Shown piece by piece: positions 17,360-25,888 of a stretch of 64,000 nucleotides of DNA (its first letter is position 1; each line of letters opens with the position of its first letter). The notes below the pieces were generated by a model. That model was not told the origin of the DNA and made no database searches. It saw nothing but the letters and a program-made list of their open reading frames with translations. The stretch covers positions 1 to 64,000 of the forward strand of contig JANNSJ010000029.1 of the NCBI GenBank assembly GCA_031402435.1, given 5' to 3'. This DNA is from UBA11986 sp031402435. GTDB taxonomy: Bacteria; Bacteroidota; Ignavibacteria; UBA10030; UBA6906. A program made the position numbers and the translations under genes.

Positions 17360-18724
17360 TCAAAAGTTAATTATGTCATTGATGACTACAAATGCCATGA
17401 ACGCGAGGAGTAGAGCAACGCCGGCCCGCTGAACCATAAGCTTGATCTTTATCGGAATCTCCCGTCTGAACACAGCTTCATACGTCAGAAAGAAAAGATG
17501 ACCACCATCGAGTGCTGGGAACGGCAGAATATTAAGAATGGCAAGACTGATGCTTAACAATCCCACAAAACCAAAATACGTTATGATTCCATGTTCGGCA
17601 GTCTGTGTTGCGATTTGCGCTATCTTGATCGGGCCACCGACGTTTTTCGTGAACGCGATCTTCCCGGTTACCATCTGCCAAATCTGTTGAGCTGAAAGAC
17701 TAACAACCGAGACCATGTCTTTGAATCCCTCGGGCAGAGCTTCAAGTAGAGAATACTGCAGTTTTGTGACAGGTCCGTCGTATCGTGCCTCAAGTGCGAT
17801 GCCGATGCGGCCATCATCAGATGGTACCGCAATTCCGTTCATTATTTCGCTACCACGCCGCCATTCCATATTCAAGGGCTTTCCGGCGCTGGCCTTCACG
17901 ATATCGATGACCTTCTGATTAAATTTTATGGGTGTGCTGTTCAATGAAACCAGTACATCGTTTGGTTTTAGGCCAGCCTTGTCAGCCGGCTTGCCGGGGT
18001 CAACGGTGTTAATAACGACTTCTGTCTTCGCGGGGAGTATGCCGAACGCGATATCGGTTGGTTCGGGGATTGAAGTGCGCGGAAGAAAGAGATCCATTTC
18101 TTTCCCATCACGTTGTACACTAATCTTCAGATCCTGCCCGCTGTTTTCGATATACACTTTGTTCAGGATGATATCCCAGTTGTCAATCTTCTCACCGTTG
18201 ATCGTGAGGATCTTGTCACCGGTTTGCAAGCCCGAGGCTGCGGCAGGGCTGTTTTCGATAACGTAGCCAACCTCGGTGGTATTTCGGACTGTGCGTCCCT
18301 GAGAGTAGTTAATTCCCCAGAAGATGAGGATTGCAAGCAGAATGTTCATAAGGACGCCGGCGGAGATGACAAGCATGCGCTGCCACATTGGCTTTGCGCG
18401 AAACTCCCACGATTGGGGCGGCTTTTCAGTAAAGTCGGTATCAAAGCTCTCATCAATCATGCCGTCGATTTTTACATACCCACCGACGGGAAATGCCGCA
18501 ACTCTGTAGTCGGTATGATTTCCCAATTGAATGGACTCATCCAATGTCCAGAATGTGAACCCGTTGACTTTGTTATAGCCAAAGAGTCTGTATCCCATAC
18601 CGAGGGCGAATACTTCGGCGCGCATACCGCAAAACTTGGCTGCGAGGAAATGCCCCAACTCATGCACAAATACAAGTATGCCGAGTGTAATGACAAAATA
18701 GAATAATGTTTCGAGCAACTGCAT
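17360..18724 (-). CDS. rseP: Site-2 intramembrane metalloprotease RseP
   Basis: Zinc protease of the inner membrane that cuts anti-sigma factors and signal-peptide remnants. The 454-residue protein has the HELGH zinc motif at 21-25 in the first helix, two PDZ domains (about 125-290), and the third-ligand motif FPALDGGH before the last helices. ATG at 18724 is chosen because AGAGG precedes it by six bases; the TTG six bases upstream lacks one. It follows dxr by 14 bp, a conserved pairing. The anti-sigma factors of the window (341-1156) are possible substrates, but this is only inference. Confidence 0.96.
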   Translation of the reverse strand: MQLLETLFYFVITLGILVFVHELGHFLAAKFCGMRAEVFALGMGYRLFGYNKVNGFTFWTLDESIQLGNHTDYRVAAFPVGGYVKIDGMIDESFDTDFTEKPPQSWEFRAKPMWQRMLVISAGVLMNILLAILIFWGINYSQGRTVRNTTEVGYVIENSPAAASGLQTGDKILTINGEKIDNWDIILNKVYIENSGQDLKISVQRDGKEMDLFLPRTSIPEPTDIAFGILPAKTEVVINTVDPGKPADKAGLKPNDVLVSLNSTPIKFNQKVIDIVKASAGKPLNMEWRRGSEIMNGIAVPSDDGRIGIALEARYDGPVTKLQYSLLEALPEGFKDMVSVVSLSAQQIWQMVTGKIAFTKNVGGPIKIAQIATQTAEHGIITYFGFVGLLSISLAILNILPFPALDGGHLFFLTYEAVFRREIPIKIKLMVQRAGVALLLAFMAFVVINDIINF

Positions 18725-18738
18725 AGACAACCTCTCTT

Positions 18739-19917
18739 CTAGTGTACGGCGGCCACCTGGGCGCGGCAGAGCTCGCGCGTCTCTCTATCAACTCTTACGA
18801 TATCATCGAGCGAAATGTTTTGCACGGGTGTGTGTGTTGTCAGCGCCTCTTCAATCATCATGGGGATGGCATCGAATGTAATACGTCCGTCAAGGAACAA
18901 CTGCACGGCAACTTCATTCGCGGCGTTCATCACTGCTGGCGCGGTTCCTCCAGCTTCCAGTGCTTTGAATGCAAGGGCAAGACATCTGAACTTCTCAAGA
19001 TCAGGAGTCTGAAACGTCATCTGCCGCATCGTGGAGAAATTGACACGTCTGTGTGTTGCAGCGGGACGTTCCGGATACATCAACGCATACTGGATGGGGA
19101 TTTTCATATCCGGTATACCCAGTTGCGCTTTGATTGAGCCATCAGCAAACTCGACCATTGAATGAATAATGGACTGAGGATGAATCACCACTTCAATCTT
19201 CTCTGCTGGAAGTCCGAACAGCCAGAATGCCTCAATGACCTCCAGGCCCTTGTTCATGAGCGTTGCAGAATCGATCGTAATCTTGTTTCCCATCTTCCAT
19301 GTCGGATGGTTGAGCGCTTGCTCCACGGTGATTGCCCGGAATTGCCCCTTATCCAGATTCAGAAATGGCCCACCGGATGCGGTAAGAATCAGCCGGTCCA
19401 CTTCACTGAGGCTTTCACCACGCAGACATTGTAGTATCGCGCTATGCTCACTATCGACCGGGAGAAGCTGGACACCCTTTTCCCGTACCTTGCGCATGAT
19501 GATTTCGCCCGCAACGACAAGTGTCTCTTTGTTGGCAAGTGCAATGCGTTTCCCCGCTTCAATTGCCGCCAACGTTGGCTTCAATCCTGCAAAGCCCACA
19601 AGAGCACTGAACACGATATCCACGTCGTGCCGCTGCACGACTTCCTGAAGAGCTTCTTCACCAACGAGCACTTCAGTTGTTCCGTTGACCAGCTTCTTCA
19701 GTACCGAGGCCTGACACGCATCCAGCAATACCACGCCCTTCGGTTTGAAGCGAGCGATCTGCTCTTGCAGCAGGTCGATGTTCTTATTTGCCGTCAAGTA
19801 TGTAACGCGGAAGCGCTCCGGAAAGTTCGCAATCACTTCGAGAGTGCTGCGGCCGATGGAGCCCGTGGAACCAAGGAGGGCGATGTTCTGCTGATTTTTC
19901 AGGACGGTTTGACTCAT
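18739..19917 (-). CDS. dxr: 1-deoxy-D-xylulose 5-phosphate reductoisomerase
   Basis: Second step of the methylerythritol-phosphate route to isoprenoids: NADPH-dependent rearrangement of DXP to MEP. The 392 residues match the family length. The NADPH fold GSTGSIGRSTLEV is at about 16-28, followed by ALANKETLV, the acidic metal site in LPVDSEHSAI, and the conserved KITIDSATLMNKGLEVIEA split here as KITIDSATLMNKG and LEVIEA. It heads a two-gene unit with rseP. The start is ATG. Confidence 0.97.
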   Translation of the reverse strand: MSQTVLKNQQNIALLGSTGSIGRSTLEVIANFPERFRVTYLTANKNIDLLQEQIARFKPKGVVLLDACQASVLKKLVNGTTEVLVGEEALQEVVQRHDVDIVFSALVGFAGLKPTLAAIEAGKRIALANKETLVVAGEIIMRKVREKGVQLLPVDSEHSAILQCLRGESLSEVDRLILTASGGPFLNLDKGQFRAITVEQALNHPTWKMGNKITIDSATLMNKGLEVIEAFWLFGLPAEKIEVVIHPQSIIHSMVEFADGSIKAQLGIPDMKIPIQYALMYPERPAATHRRVNFSTMRQMTFQTPDLEKFRCLALAFKALEAGGTAPAVMNAANEVAVQLFLDGRITFDAIPMMIEEALTTHTPVQNISLDDIVRVDRETRELCRAQVAAVH

Positions 19918-19974
19918 TGCATTGTCAAGTTACACAAATCGTGCTTTGGTAGCAATATGGTCTGAAGGCCGAAC

Positions 19975-21195
19975 TCATGCTTTCCTCAGTGCCTGGGCAA
20001 AATCCTTCTTCAAATCCTCCACACCCTCCACGCCCACTGAGATGCGAATCATGCCCGGTGTAACGCTATGACTCTTAAGCTCCGCGGCAGTCATATTAAT
20101 GTGGGAAGAATACACGGGGATGCAGACCAGCGTCTCCGTGCCGCCGAGCGACATGGCATTCACCGCAACATTGAGAGAATCACACACCCTGACTACGGAT
20201 TTCAATCCACCCTTTACCTCAATTGTTACCATGCCCCCGAACCCGCTCATCTGTTTCTTTGCAATTGCATGTTGTGGATGGGAAGAGAGTCCGGGATACA
20301 GCACGCGGTTCACCTTCGGATGTTTCTCCAGGAACTTCGCGAGTGCCAATGCGTTCTGGTTCTGTCGTTGCACGCGCAGCTCAAACGTTTTCAGGCTGCG
20401 CAGCATGAGGTATGCAGCGAACGGGTCGGCGCATCCGCCAAAGTACTTGAGTTGTGTATGCGCGCCGGCGACGAATTTCTTCTTTCCTGCTATGACACCT
20501 GCCATGATGTCGCTGTGGCCGCCAAGATACTTCGTGCCGCTCTCCATGATCACATCCACGCCAAGAGCACACGGATCCTGATTGAGTATGGATGCAAATG
20601 TATTGTCAAGCATGATCGTGATATTGGCGCCGGTTTTCTTCTCAGCTTTTCGTGTTTCGGCGACGAGCTTTGCGATGTCAACGATGCCGAGCGTCGGGTT
20701 TGTCGGCGTTTCAAAGTAGACGATCTTTGTATTGCGCGTGACAAGTCGCTGCAAGTCTGAAAGGGAATCAGGCTGTACGTACTTCACATTGATATTGTAG
20801 TTCGGAAGGATGTCTCTGAAGAACCTGTACGTGCCGCCGTAGAGTCCGGGCGTGCTGATGATTTCATCACCCGCTTTTACAACAGAGAAGACCGCCGTCG
20901 AAATCGCCGCCATACCGGATGAGAACAATAATGCCTGTTCGGTGTTCATCATCAACGCGAGCCGCTCCTGCGCTTCGCGTACCGTTGGGTTGTGGTAGCG
21001 TGTGTAGACGTAGACATCAGGATCCCCCTCAGCGTAGCGGACCGCATCGTGAGAACTGGCAAACCTGTACGTCGAGGTTTGTGCTATCGGTGTGGACACT
21101 GTGCCCTGATACGGGTAGAGTTTACTGCCGTGAATTGCCTTCGTGGCAAGGGACATGGATTCGGCGGAGACTCTCGCTTTCGTTTTTGGTTTCAT
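19975..21195 (-). CDS. PLP-dependent trans-sulfuration enzyme (cystathionine gamma-synthase / gamma-lyase / methionine gamma-lyase family)
   Basis: A 406-residue Cys/Met-metabolism PLP enzyme. The cofactor-binding lysine is Lys222 in MESGTKYLGGHSD. Other family marks are YTRYHNPTVREAQERLA near the N-terminus, FSSGMAAI, and ETPTNPTLGIVDI. A C-terminal SLGGTETLV segment contributes to the substrate pocket. The exact reaction (synthase, beta-lyase, gamma-lyase) cannot be assigned from motifs alone. It is monocistronic, between dxr and panE on the same strand; no riboswitch such as SAM-I or SAM-II was recognised upstream. Confidence 0.9.
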   Translation of the reverse strand: MKPKTKARVSAESMSLATKAIHGSKLYPYQGTVSTPIAQTSTYRFASSHDAVRYAEGDPDVYVYTRYHNPTVREAQERLALMMNTEQALLFSSGMAAISTAVFSVVKAGDEIISTPGLYGGTYRFFRDILPNYNINVKYVQPDSLSDLQRLVTRNTKIVYFETPTNPTLGIVDIAKLVAETRKAEKKTGANITIMLDNTFASILNQDPCALGVDVIMESGTKYLGGHSDIMAGVIAGKKKFVAGAHTQLKYFGGCADPFAAYLMLRSLKTFELRVQRQNQNALALAKFLEKHPKVNRVLYPGLSSHPQHAIAKKQMSGFGGMVTIEVKGGLKSVVRVCDSLNVAVNAMSLGGTETLVCIPVYSSHINMTAAELKSHSVTPGMIRISVGVEGVEDLKKDFAQALRKA

Positions 21196-21233
21196 GAGTA
21201 AGATATTTAGATGAATAGAATGATGAAGAACCG

Positions 21234-22160
21234 CTATCTTTTTTTTGAATGAAAGAGATGGTGTGGCAGCAACGTCGTGTAAATCAGCTTGTGTATTGGC
21301 GTCGCGATGCCAAACTGTTGGCCGTAACGGAGAATCGAACCCGAGAACGCTTCAATCTCAAGCGGTTTGTCGTTTACGAGGTCGTGGTACATTGACGAGT
21401 ACGTATTGGTTGCCATCATGTTCAACCGCTCAAACATGGTCTCAATGATATTCTCCGGCACGCTGATCTTCAATGCCCTCGCGATGGATTCCGTCTCTCT
21501 CATTGCGTTTTCCAGCATCTGACGTGGTTCGGGATCGGCAAGAATTTCGCCGAGCGTCAACCGCGTCATGGCCGTAATGCCGCCAACTGCTGCAATGAAA
21601 ATGAACTTGGTCCAGAGCGCGGCGTGAATGTTGTTCGTGAGTTCAGCATCAATACCGGCTTTCAGCAGGACTTCAAGTATTGGCCCGCCTCGAACATCAT
21701 CCGATTGCATTGGACCAAAGATGATCTTCTGCGGTCCGCCGGGCTGTGTAATGACCCCGGGCGAAGTGATTGTTGCGTAGATGTACGCGATGCCGCCATA
21801 CACCGTCCCCGTTGGAATTATTCGTTGTACCTTCTCTTCATTGTCGATGCCGTTTTGAAGCGTAATGACGATTGATTCACGCGTCAGCAGTGGCGAAAGC
21901 TGTACAGCGGCAGATTCCGTGTCGTACGATTTCACGCAGAACAAAATGACATCCGCCTTGCCGATTGCTTCCGCGTTGTCAGTCATCTTCCCCGGAGGAG
22001 CGACGAGCGCTCCCTCGCTTGCATTGACGGTCAGCCCGTGCAGCTTCATCGCGTCAAGATGCTTTCCGCGCGCAATGAACCACACATCTTCGCCGCTCTG
22101 CGCAAGCCTGCCGCCGAAGTAACCGCCAACGCCGCCAGTACCGACAACCACGAATTTCAT
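21234..22160 (-). CDS. panE: 2-dehydropantoate 2-reductase (ketopantoate reductase)
   Basis: NADPH-dependent reduction of ketopantoate to pantoate on the route to coenzyme A. The 308-residue product begins with the nucleotide-binding fold KFVVVGTGGVGGYFGGRLA, then FCVKSYDTESA and LQNGIDNEE around the active site, and a C-terminal helical domain with KFIFIAAVGGITAMTR (catalytic Lys region). ATG at 22160 is preferred over TTG at 22166. It stands 38 bp upstream of the sulfur-amino-acid gene on the same strand, so the two could be co-transcribed. coaBC of the same pathway lies at 25.9 kb. Confidence 0.9.
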   Translation of the reverse strand: MKFVVVGTGGVGGYFGGRLAQSGEDVWFIARGKHLDAMKLHGLTVNASEGALVAPPGKMTDNAEAIGKADVILFCVKSYDTESAAVQLSPLLTRESIVITLQNGIDNEEKVQRIIPTGTVYGGIAYIYATITSPGVITQPGGPQKIIFGPMQSDDVRGGPILEVLLKAGIDAELTNNIHAALWTKFIFIAAVGGITAMTRLTLGEILADPEPRQMLENAMRETESIARALKISVPENIIETMFERLNMMATNTYSSMYHDLVNDKPLEIEAFSGSILRYGQQFGIATPIHKLIYTTLLPHHLFHSKKR

Positions 22161-22227
22161 AGACAAAGTAAGATTGGCTTGTTGATGTTGGGGTTAAAAC
22201 CCCGCTAGTATTTTCTCGCTTTCCGAT

Positions 22228-22246
22228 CCACGGCTAAAGCCCGTGG
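22228..22246. repeat. Small intergenic palindrome (CCACGG-loop-CCGTGG)
   Basis: CCACGG, a seven-base loop CTAAAGC and CCGTGG lie between the ends of panE and the rqcH-like gene region. The surrounding phrase (ggctaaagcccgtggcaa) has the look of a dispersed intergenic repeat. There is no T-tract, so it is not a good intrinsic terminator. Confidence 0.4.
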
Positions 22247-22264
22247 CAATCCAAAGGCCCGAGA

Positions 22265-23911
22265 TTACTGCGGCAGCGCAGGTTCAGCGAAGATCACCTT
22301 CTCCCGCTCGAGTGTAACGGTTCCGGGAGGAGCGCCTTTGGGTTTGCGGACATACTTCTTCTCCGTCATCGCAACGGGCACCATCTTCGCGTTCTTCATC
22401 TTACTATAGTATGCAGCAATCCCCGCCGCCTGCTCGCGGGCTTTCTTGCCGGGTTCACCATTACCGGTGTTTGTTTTAAGAATGACGTGCGACCCGCTTG
22501 CTCCCCGCGCATGGAACCAAAGGTCGTTCGGCTTGGCGTACTTCATCGTTAGCTCGTCGTTGTTTCTGCTGCTCTTTCCCGCCCAGACTTCAAAGCCGCC
22601 ATCCACGGTGAAGATGCGGAACGGTAGTTGCTCGCGCTCCTCCGCCTTCTCCCCAATCCCGAATTGTTCAAGTTCCTTCGCGCGTTCAGACATGTATTTC
22701 TTGAGTTCCTCTTTTGTATGAATCGTTTCCACTTCCGCCAACAAATCATCTGCAAGGCGCAAGGTTGCGCGTAACTCTACAAGTCTCGATCTTGACTGAT
22801 CGTACGCGAGTTTTGATTTCTTTGTCTTCTCAAAGTACCGTTGTGCATTCTGGATGGATGTCAATCGGGGATCAATAGGGACTGCGACATCCTGACCATC
22901 AACTTTTAGTGTTACGGACTTCATTCCTTTTTCCACCGAGCCAAGATTGGCCATCAGCGCCGTTGCGTAACGCTCGTAATCGGCGGCGCGTTCAGTGTTT
23001 GCAAGGTCGTCTTCCACGGCGGCAACGGTTCGCTGAAGTTTGTTCCGATGCTGGCGCAGCAATGCAATAACGTCGCTTGCGTGGGATTTCAGAACGCCGG
23101 ATGATCTCGTCCGTGAGATGAAGAAGCGAATGGCCTCATGTAAATCCTCGAAAGGCTTCTCTTCATACTCATGACAATGCTTGAGAGTCACGAGTGAAAA
23201 ACGAAAAGGCGCGTGTGGCGGGTTTGGTTCAACATAGACACGCGGCTTTGGTCGCGAAAGTTCGGACAGCACGATAGCGAATGTGTTCTCAAGTGTGAGC
23301 AATTGTTCATCGCTGATCTCTTGCGCCCGCAATGATACTGCAAGTTCGCTTCGAAAGAGAACCTCGTTCGCCAGTGTTGAACCAAGAACCGGAGAAGCGC
23401 GCTTCAACAGAGTGAAGATCGTCTGTGTTGGCTCTTTGCTGATCAGTGATCGCAGCAGCGTCGTGTCGACAACATAATCACCGCGAGATGGTTCGTAGTT
23501 CGTGCCAACGAATGTCCGCGCATCTTTGAAGGCATCGACAATCTTCTTCTCCTTATCAACCAGCAACACATTTGCTTTCGCTCCAAAGAACAAGGCATAC
23601 AATGTCACGTCACCCTGCAAAGCGAGAACAATCACCCTATCCATCGATTGGATTGAAACAGACAGAATGGTTTTCCCCGGTATCGACTTGAGCACATCCA
23701 CGGAATTTCTCCGTGCTCGCGCAACATCGGCATGCAGATACAGCGTGTTCACGTCAGGGGAGCATGAGATAAGCAGGCCTTCTGTCATCCCATCAAACAG
23801 GAGGACCAATTGGTTTTTCTCTTGTGTATAGGCCTCGCGGACGGCTTTTCCGCGAAGTTTCGCATCAAGATCGGCGGCAATAGTAACCAGAGTGTAATAA
23901 TTGCTTATCAT
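22265..23911 (-). CDS. rqcH: NFACT protein, RqcH/Rqc2-type ribosome-associated quality control factor
   Basis: A 548-residue NFACT-family protein; bacterial members bind obstructed 50S subunits and direct C-terminal alanine tailing of stalled chains. The NFACT-N domain (about 1-200) carries the Asp91-Arg92 pair in SMDRVIV, matching the DR pair important in Bacillus RqcH. A helical coiled-coil region spans about 260-410. The C-terminal NFACT-R domain shows KPNDLWFHARGASGSHVILK. All segments expected for an active RqcH are present, although some relatives are called fibronectin-binding proteins. It is divergent from yicC; several DnaA-box-like sites lie in the gap between them. Confidence 0.9.
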   Translation of the reverse strand: MISNYYTLVTIAADLDAKLRGKAVREAYTQEKNQLVLLFDGMTEGLLISCSPDVNTLYLHADVARARRNSVDVLKSIPGKTILSVSIQSMDRVIVLALQGDVTLYALFFGAKANVLLVDKEKKIVDAFKDARTFVGTNYEPSRGDYVVDTTLLRSLISKEPTQTIFTLLKRASPVLGSTLANEVLFRSELAVSLRAQEISDEQLLTLENTFAIVLSELSRPKPRVYVEPNPPHAPFRFSLVTLKHCHEYEEKPFEDLHEAIRFFISRTRSSGVLKSHASDVIALLRQHRNKLQRTVAAVEDDLANTERAADYERYATALMANLGSVEKGMKSVTLKVDGQDVAVPIDPRLTSIQNAQRYFEKTKKSKLAYDQSRSRLVELRATLRLADDLLAEVETIHTKEELKKYMSERAKELEQFGIGEKAEEREQLPFRIFTVDGGFEVWAGKSSRNNDELTMKYAKPNDLWFHARGASGSHVILKTNTGNGEPGKKAREQAAGIAAYYSKMKNAKMVPVAMTEKKYVRKPKGAPPGTVTLEREKVIFAEPALPQ

Positions 23912-23914
23912 GGG

Positions 23915-24058
23915 TTATCAACAATATATCGAAAAATGCCCCGTATGCCAACGAGACCCAGTTTTGATGTGGATAACCTGTTGATGTCACTGTGAGGAAT
24001 ATGTTGCAAACTTTCCGTTGCAAGTCCATGCGTCTTTGCGTACTTTTAGTGTGGAAAA
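23915..24058. promoter_or_regulatory. Cluster of three DnaA-box-like 9-mers between rqcH and yicC
   Basis: A perfect DnaA box (TTATCCACA on the minus strand, 23968-23976) is flanked by TTATCAACA (plus strand, 23915-23923; one mismatch) and TTTTCCACA (minus strand, 24050-24058; fits TTWTNCACA). The gap is 166 bp long and divergent. A candidate yicC promoter, TTGCAA-17-TACTTT, overlaps it. No dnaA gene or DUE-like AT-rich tract was seen, so a regulatory role is more likely than an origin, and chance cannot be excluded. Confidence 0.35.
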
Positions 24059-24077
24059 GCCCAAAAATAGAGGAAGC

Positions 24078-24956
24078 ATGATAGCCAGTATGACCGGCTA
24101 CGGGCGTGGGGAAGCGGCGAAAAAAGGCATTACGGTCGCCGTCGAACTCCGCAGCGTGAACAGCCGGTTCCTAGAATTGACCACCCGTTTACCCCGCTCA
24201 CTTTCCCTAAGAGAGAACGAAGTTAAAGAGATAGTCCGGAAGAAGATCTCCCGGGGGAAGGTGAACTTGCTCATAACGGTAGAGCGGGAAAAAAGCGGCC
24301 AACTGCCACTTGCGATCAATGCAACCGCAGCGAGGGAATACTACAAGCTCTTGAACCAGTTGCGGAAGTCGGTGAAGATCAAAGAGTCCGTAAAGTTGGA
24401 ACACCTTCTTCGCTTCTCCGAGGTGCTCGAACAGCCGGTGCTTGATGGCCCCGACGAAGATGAATGGGCAGTGACGCAAGCAGCTCTGGACAAGGCGCTG
24501 GATGACCTTGCGCAGATGCGCCGGAACGAAGGCAGTGAATTAAACAAGGATTTCCGCGCCCGCATTGCAACCATTGAGCAGACACTGAGCCGCATTGAGA
24601 TTCTTTCCAAGGAGCAGGTGCCTGCCGAGCGGGCCAGGCTGAGAGAACGCATTCAGTTGCTTCTTGAAAAGGAAACGATTGACGAGGGCCGGCTTGAGAT
24701 GGAGCTTGCAATGATGGCCGACCGTCTGGACGTGACGGAAGAATGTGTACGCTTCAACAGCCACAACAAGTTTTTCATCGAGGCGCTGGATGGCAAGGAA
24801 CCCGCGGGACGCAAGTTGAATTTCCTTATCCAGGAAATGAACCGCGAGGCAAACACCATCGGGTCAAAATCAAGCGCGTCGGAAATTGCACACCTCGTCG
24901 TGAGCGTGAAGGAAGAGTTGGAGAAAATCCGCGAGCAATTGCAGAACATCGAATAG
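24078..24956 (+). CDS. yicC: YicC/YloC family endoribonuclease
   Basis: A 292-residue member of the YicC family, endoribonucleases involved in small-RNA turnover and stationary-phase survival. The N-terminal signature MIASMTGYGRGE is followed by VELRSVNSRFLELTTRLP and KISRGKVNL. The C-terminal DUF1732-type segment has DVTEECVRFNSH, GRKLNFLIQEMNREANTIGS (last conserved block) and an end helix EELEKIREQLQNIE. ATG at 24078 with AGAGGAAG upstream is the start; an upstream in-frame start at 24018 would add a tail not found in the family. It heads the conserved operon yicC-gmk-rpoZ-coaBC. Confidence 0.95.
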   Translation: MIASMTGYGRGEAAKKGITVAVELRSVNSRFLELTTRLPRSLSLRENEVKEIVRKKISRGKVNLLITVEREKSGQLPLAINATAAREYYKLLNQLRKSVKIKESVKLEHLLRFSEVLEQPVLDGPDEDEWAVTQAALDKALDDLAQMRRNEGSELNKDFRARIATIEQTLSRIEILSKEQVPAERARLRERIQLLLEKETIDEGRLEMELAMMADRLDVTEECVRFNSHNKFFIEALDGKEPAGRKLNFLIQEMNREANTIGSKSSASEIAHLVVSVKEELEKIREQLQNIE

Positions 24957-24959
24957 CCT

Positions 24960-25523
24960 ATGTCGCCGGGAAAGCTCATCGTTATTGCCGCCCCGAGCGG
25001 CTCCGGCAAGACAACAATCGCCAAAGAGATCATGAAGCAGTTCCCCAGACTGGGGTTTTCAGTCTCGGCGACAACACGGGCAAAGCGGGTGGAGGAAACA
25101 GAAGGGAAGGACTATTTCTTTCTGATGAAGCCAGAATTCAAGAAGCGGGTGCAGGCGGGGGAGTTTATCGAGTGGGAGGAGTTGTACGGGGATTGTTACG
25201 GCACGTTGAAGTCTGAAGTGGATCGTGCTGTGAACAACGGCAGGGATTTGCTGTTTGATGTTGATGTGAAGGGCGCACTGTCGATCAAGAAGCAGTACCC
25301 CGAAGCTCTGCTGATCTTCATCCGACCGCCGAGCACGGAAGCGTTGAAGGAGCGTTTGATCAAGCGCCAGACCGAGGACGAGGAAACATTGAAAAAGCGT
25401 CTCGACCGTGCGCAGATGGAACTGGAACTGGGAAATAAGTTTGACCGTCAGGTGGTGAACGATAAGCTCGACAAAGCGATTCGTGATGTACAGAATGTTA
25501 TAGAACAGTATTACGCGAAGTAA
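24960..25523 (+). CDS. gmk: Guanylate kinase
   Basis: Phosphorylates GMP to GDP. The 187-residue protein starts with the P-loop IAAPSGSGKTTI (about 9-20), followed by the GMP-binding stretch SVSATTRAKRVEETEGKDYF, EFIEWEELYGDCYGT and DVDVKGALSIKK, and the adenine-binding end region. It begins 3 bp after yicC stops and is 17 bp before rpoZ, so the four genes form one transcript. The gmk-rpoZ linkage is shared by many bacteria and couples nucleotide supply with RNA polymerase assembly. Confidence 0.98.
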   Translation: MSPGKLIVIAAPSGSGKTTIAKEIMKQFPRLGFSVSATTRAKRVEETEGKDYFFLMKPEFKKRVQAGEFIEWEELYGDCYGTLKSEVDRAVNNGRDLLFDVDVKGALSIKKQYPEALLIFIRPPSTEALKERLIKRQTEDEETLKKRLDRAQMELELGNKFDRQVVNDKLDKAIRDVQNVIEQYYAK

Positions 25524-25540
25524 ACCAAAGGAGAAGCTGT

Positions 25541-25882
25541 ATGCCCATTAAACCAATCGACATGGAAAACTTCATCAGCAAGGCCCGGAACGTGCACGAG
25601 GCAATCGTTGCAGTGTCCAAGCGTGCGCGCCAGGTGAATGACGAGGTGAAGATCGAGTTCAACCAGCGCATTGAAATGTTCGCGCCAAAGCTGGATGTTG
25701 AAAGTGAAGAAGTCGAAGTCAACCCCGATCAATTGAAGGTGAGTCTTGAATTCGAGAAGCGCCCGAAGCCGACCGATACTGCGCTCGATGAGCTGATCGG
25801 TGGAAAGCTCGAATGGCGCTACAAGGAAAAAGAAGTTGTCCCCGTCGTGGTTGAAGAACCCGAAGTTGACGAAGAAGAATAG
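25541..25882 (+). CDS. rpoZ: DNA-directed RNA polymerase omega subunit (Bacteroidota type)
   Basis: A small RNA polymerase subunit that wraps the beta' C-terminus. The 113-residue product has the omega-family segment RNVHEAIVAVSKRARQVND near the N-terminus, divergent from the proteobacterial type, plus an acidic tail rich in Glu and Val. The tail contains LDELIGGKLEWRYKEKE, often seen in omega proteins of this phylum. AGGAG precedes the ATG. Identification rests on sequence plus the position between gmk and coaBC. Confidence 0.9.
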   Translation: MPIKPIDMENFISKARNVHEAIVAVSKRARQVNDEVKIEFNQRIEMFAPKLDVESEEVEVNPDQLKVSLEFEKRPKPTDTALDELIGGKLEWRYKEKEVVPVVVEEPEVDEEE

Positions 25883-25888
25883 CCCGTG

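Noticed and set aside
22167..22264. Riboswitch or terminator between panE and rqcH
   Set aside because: Only a small 6-bp hairpin without T-tract is present; no known riboswitch core was recognised.
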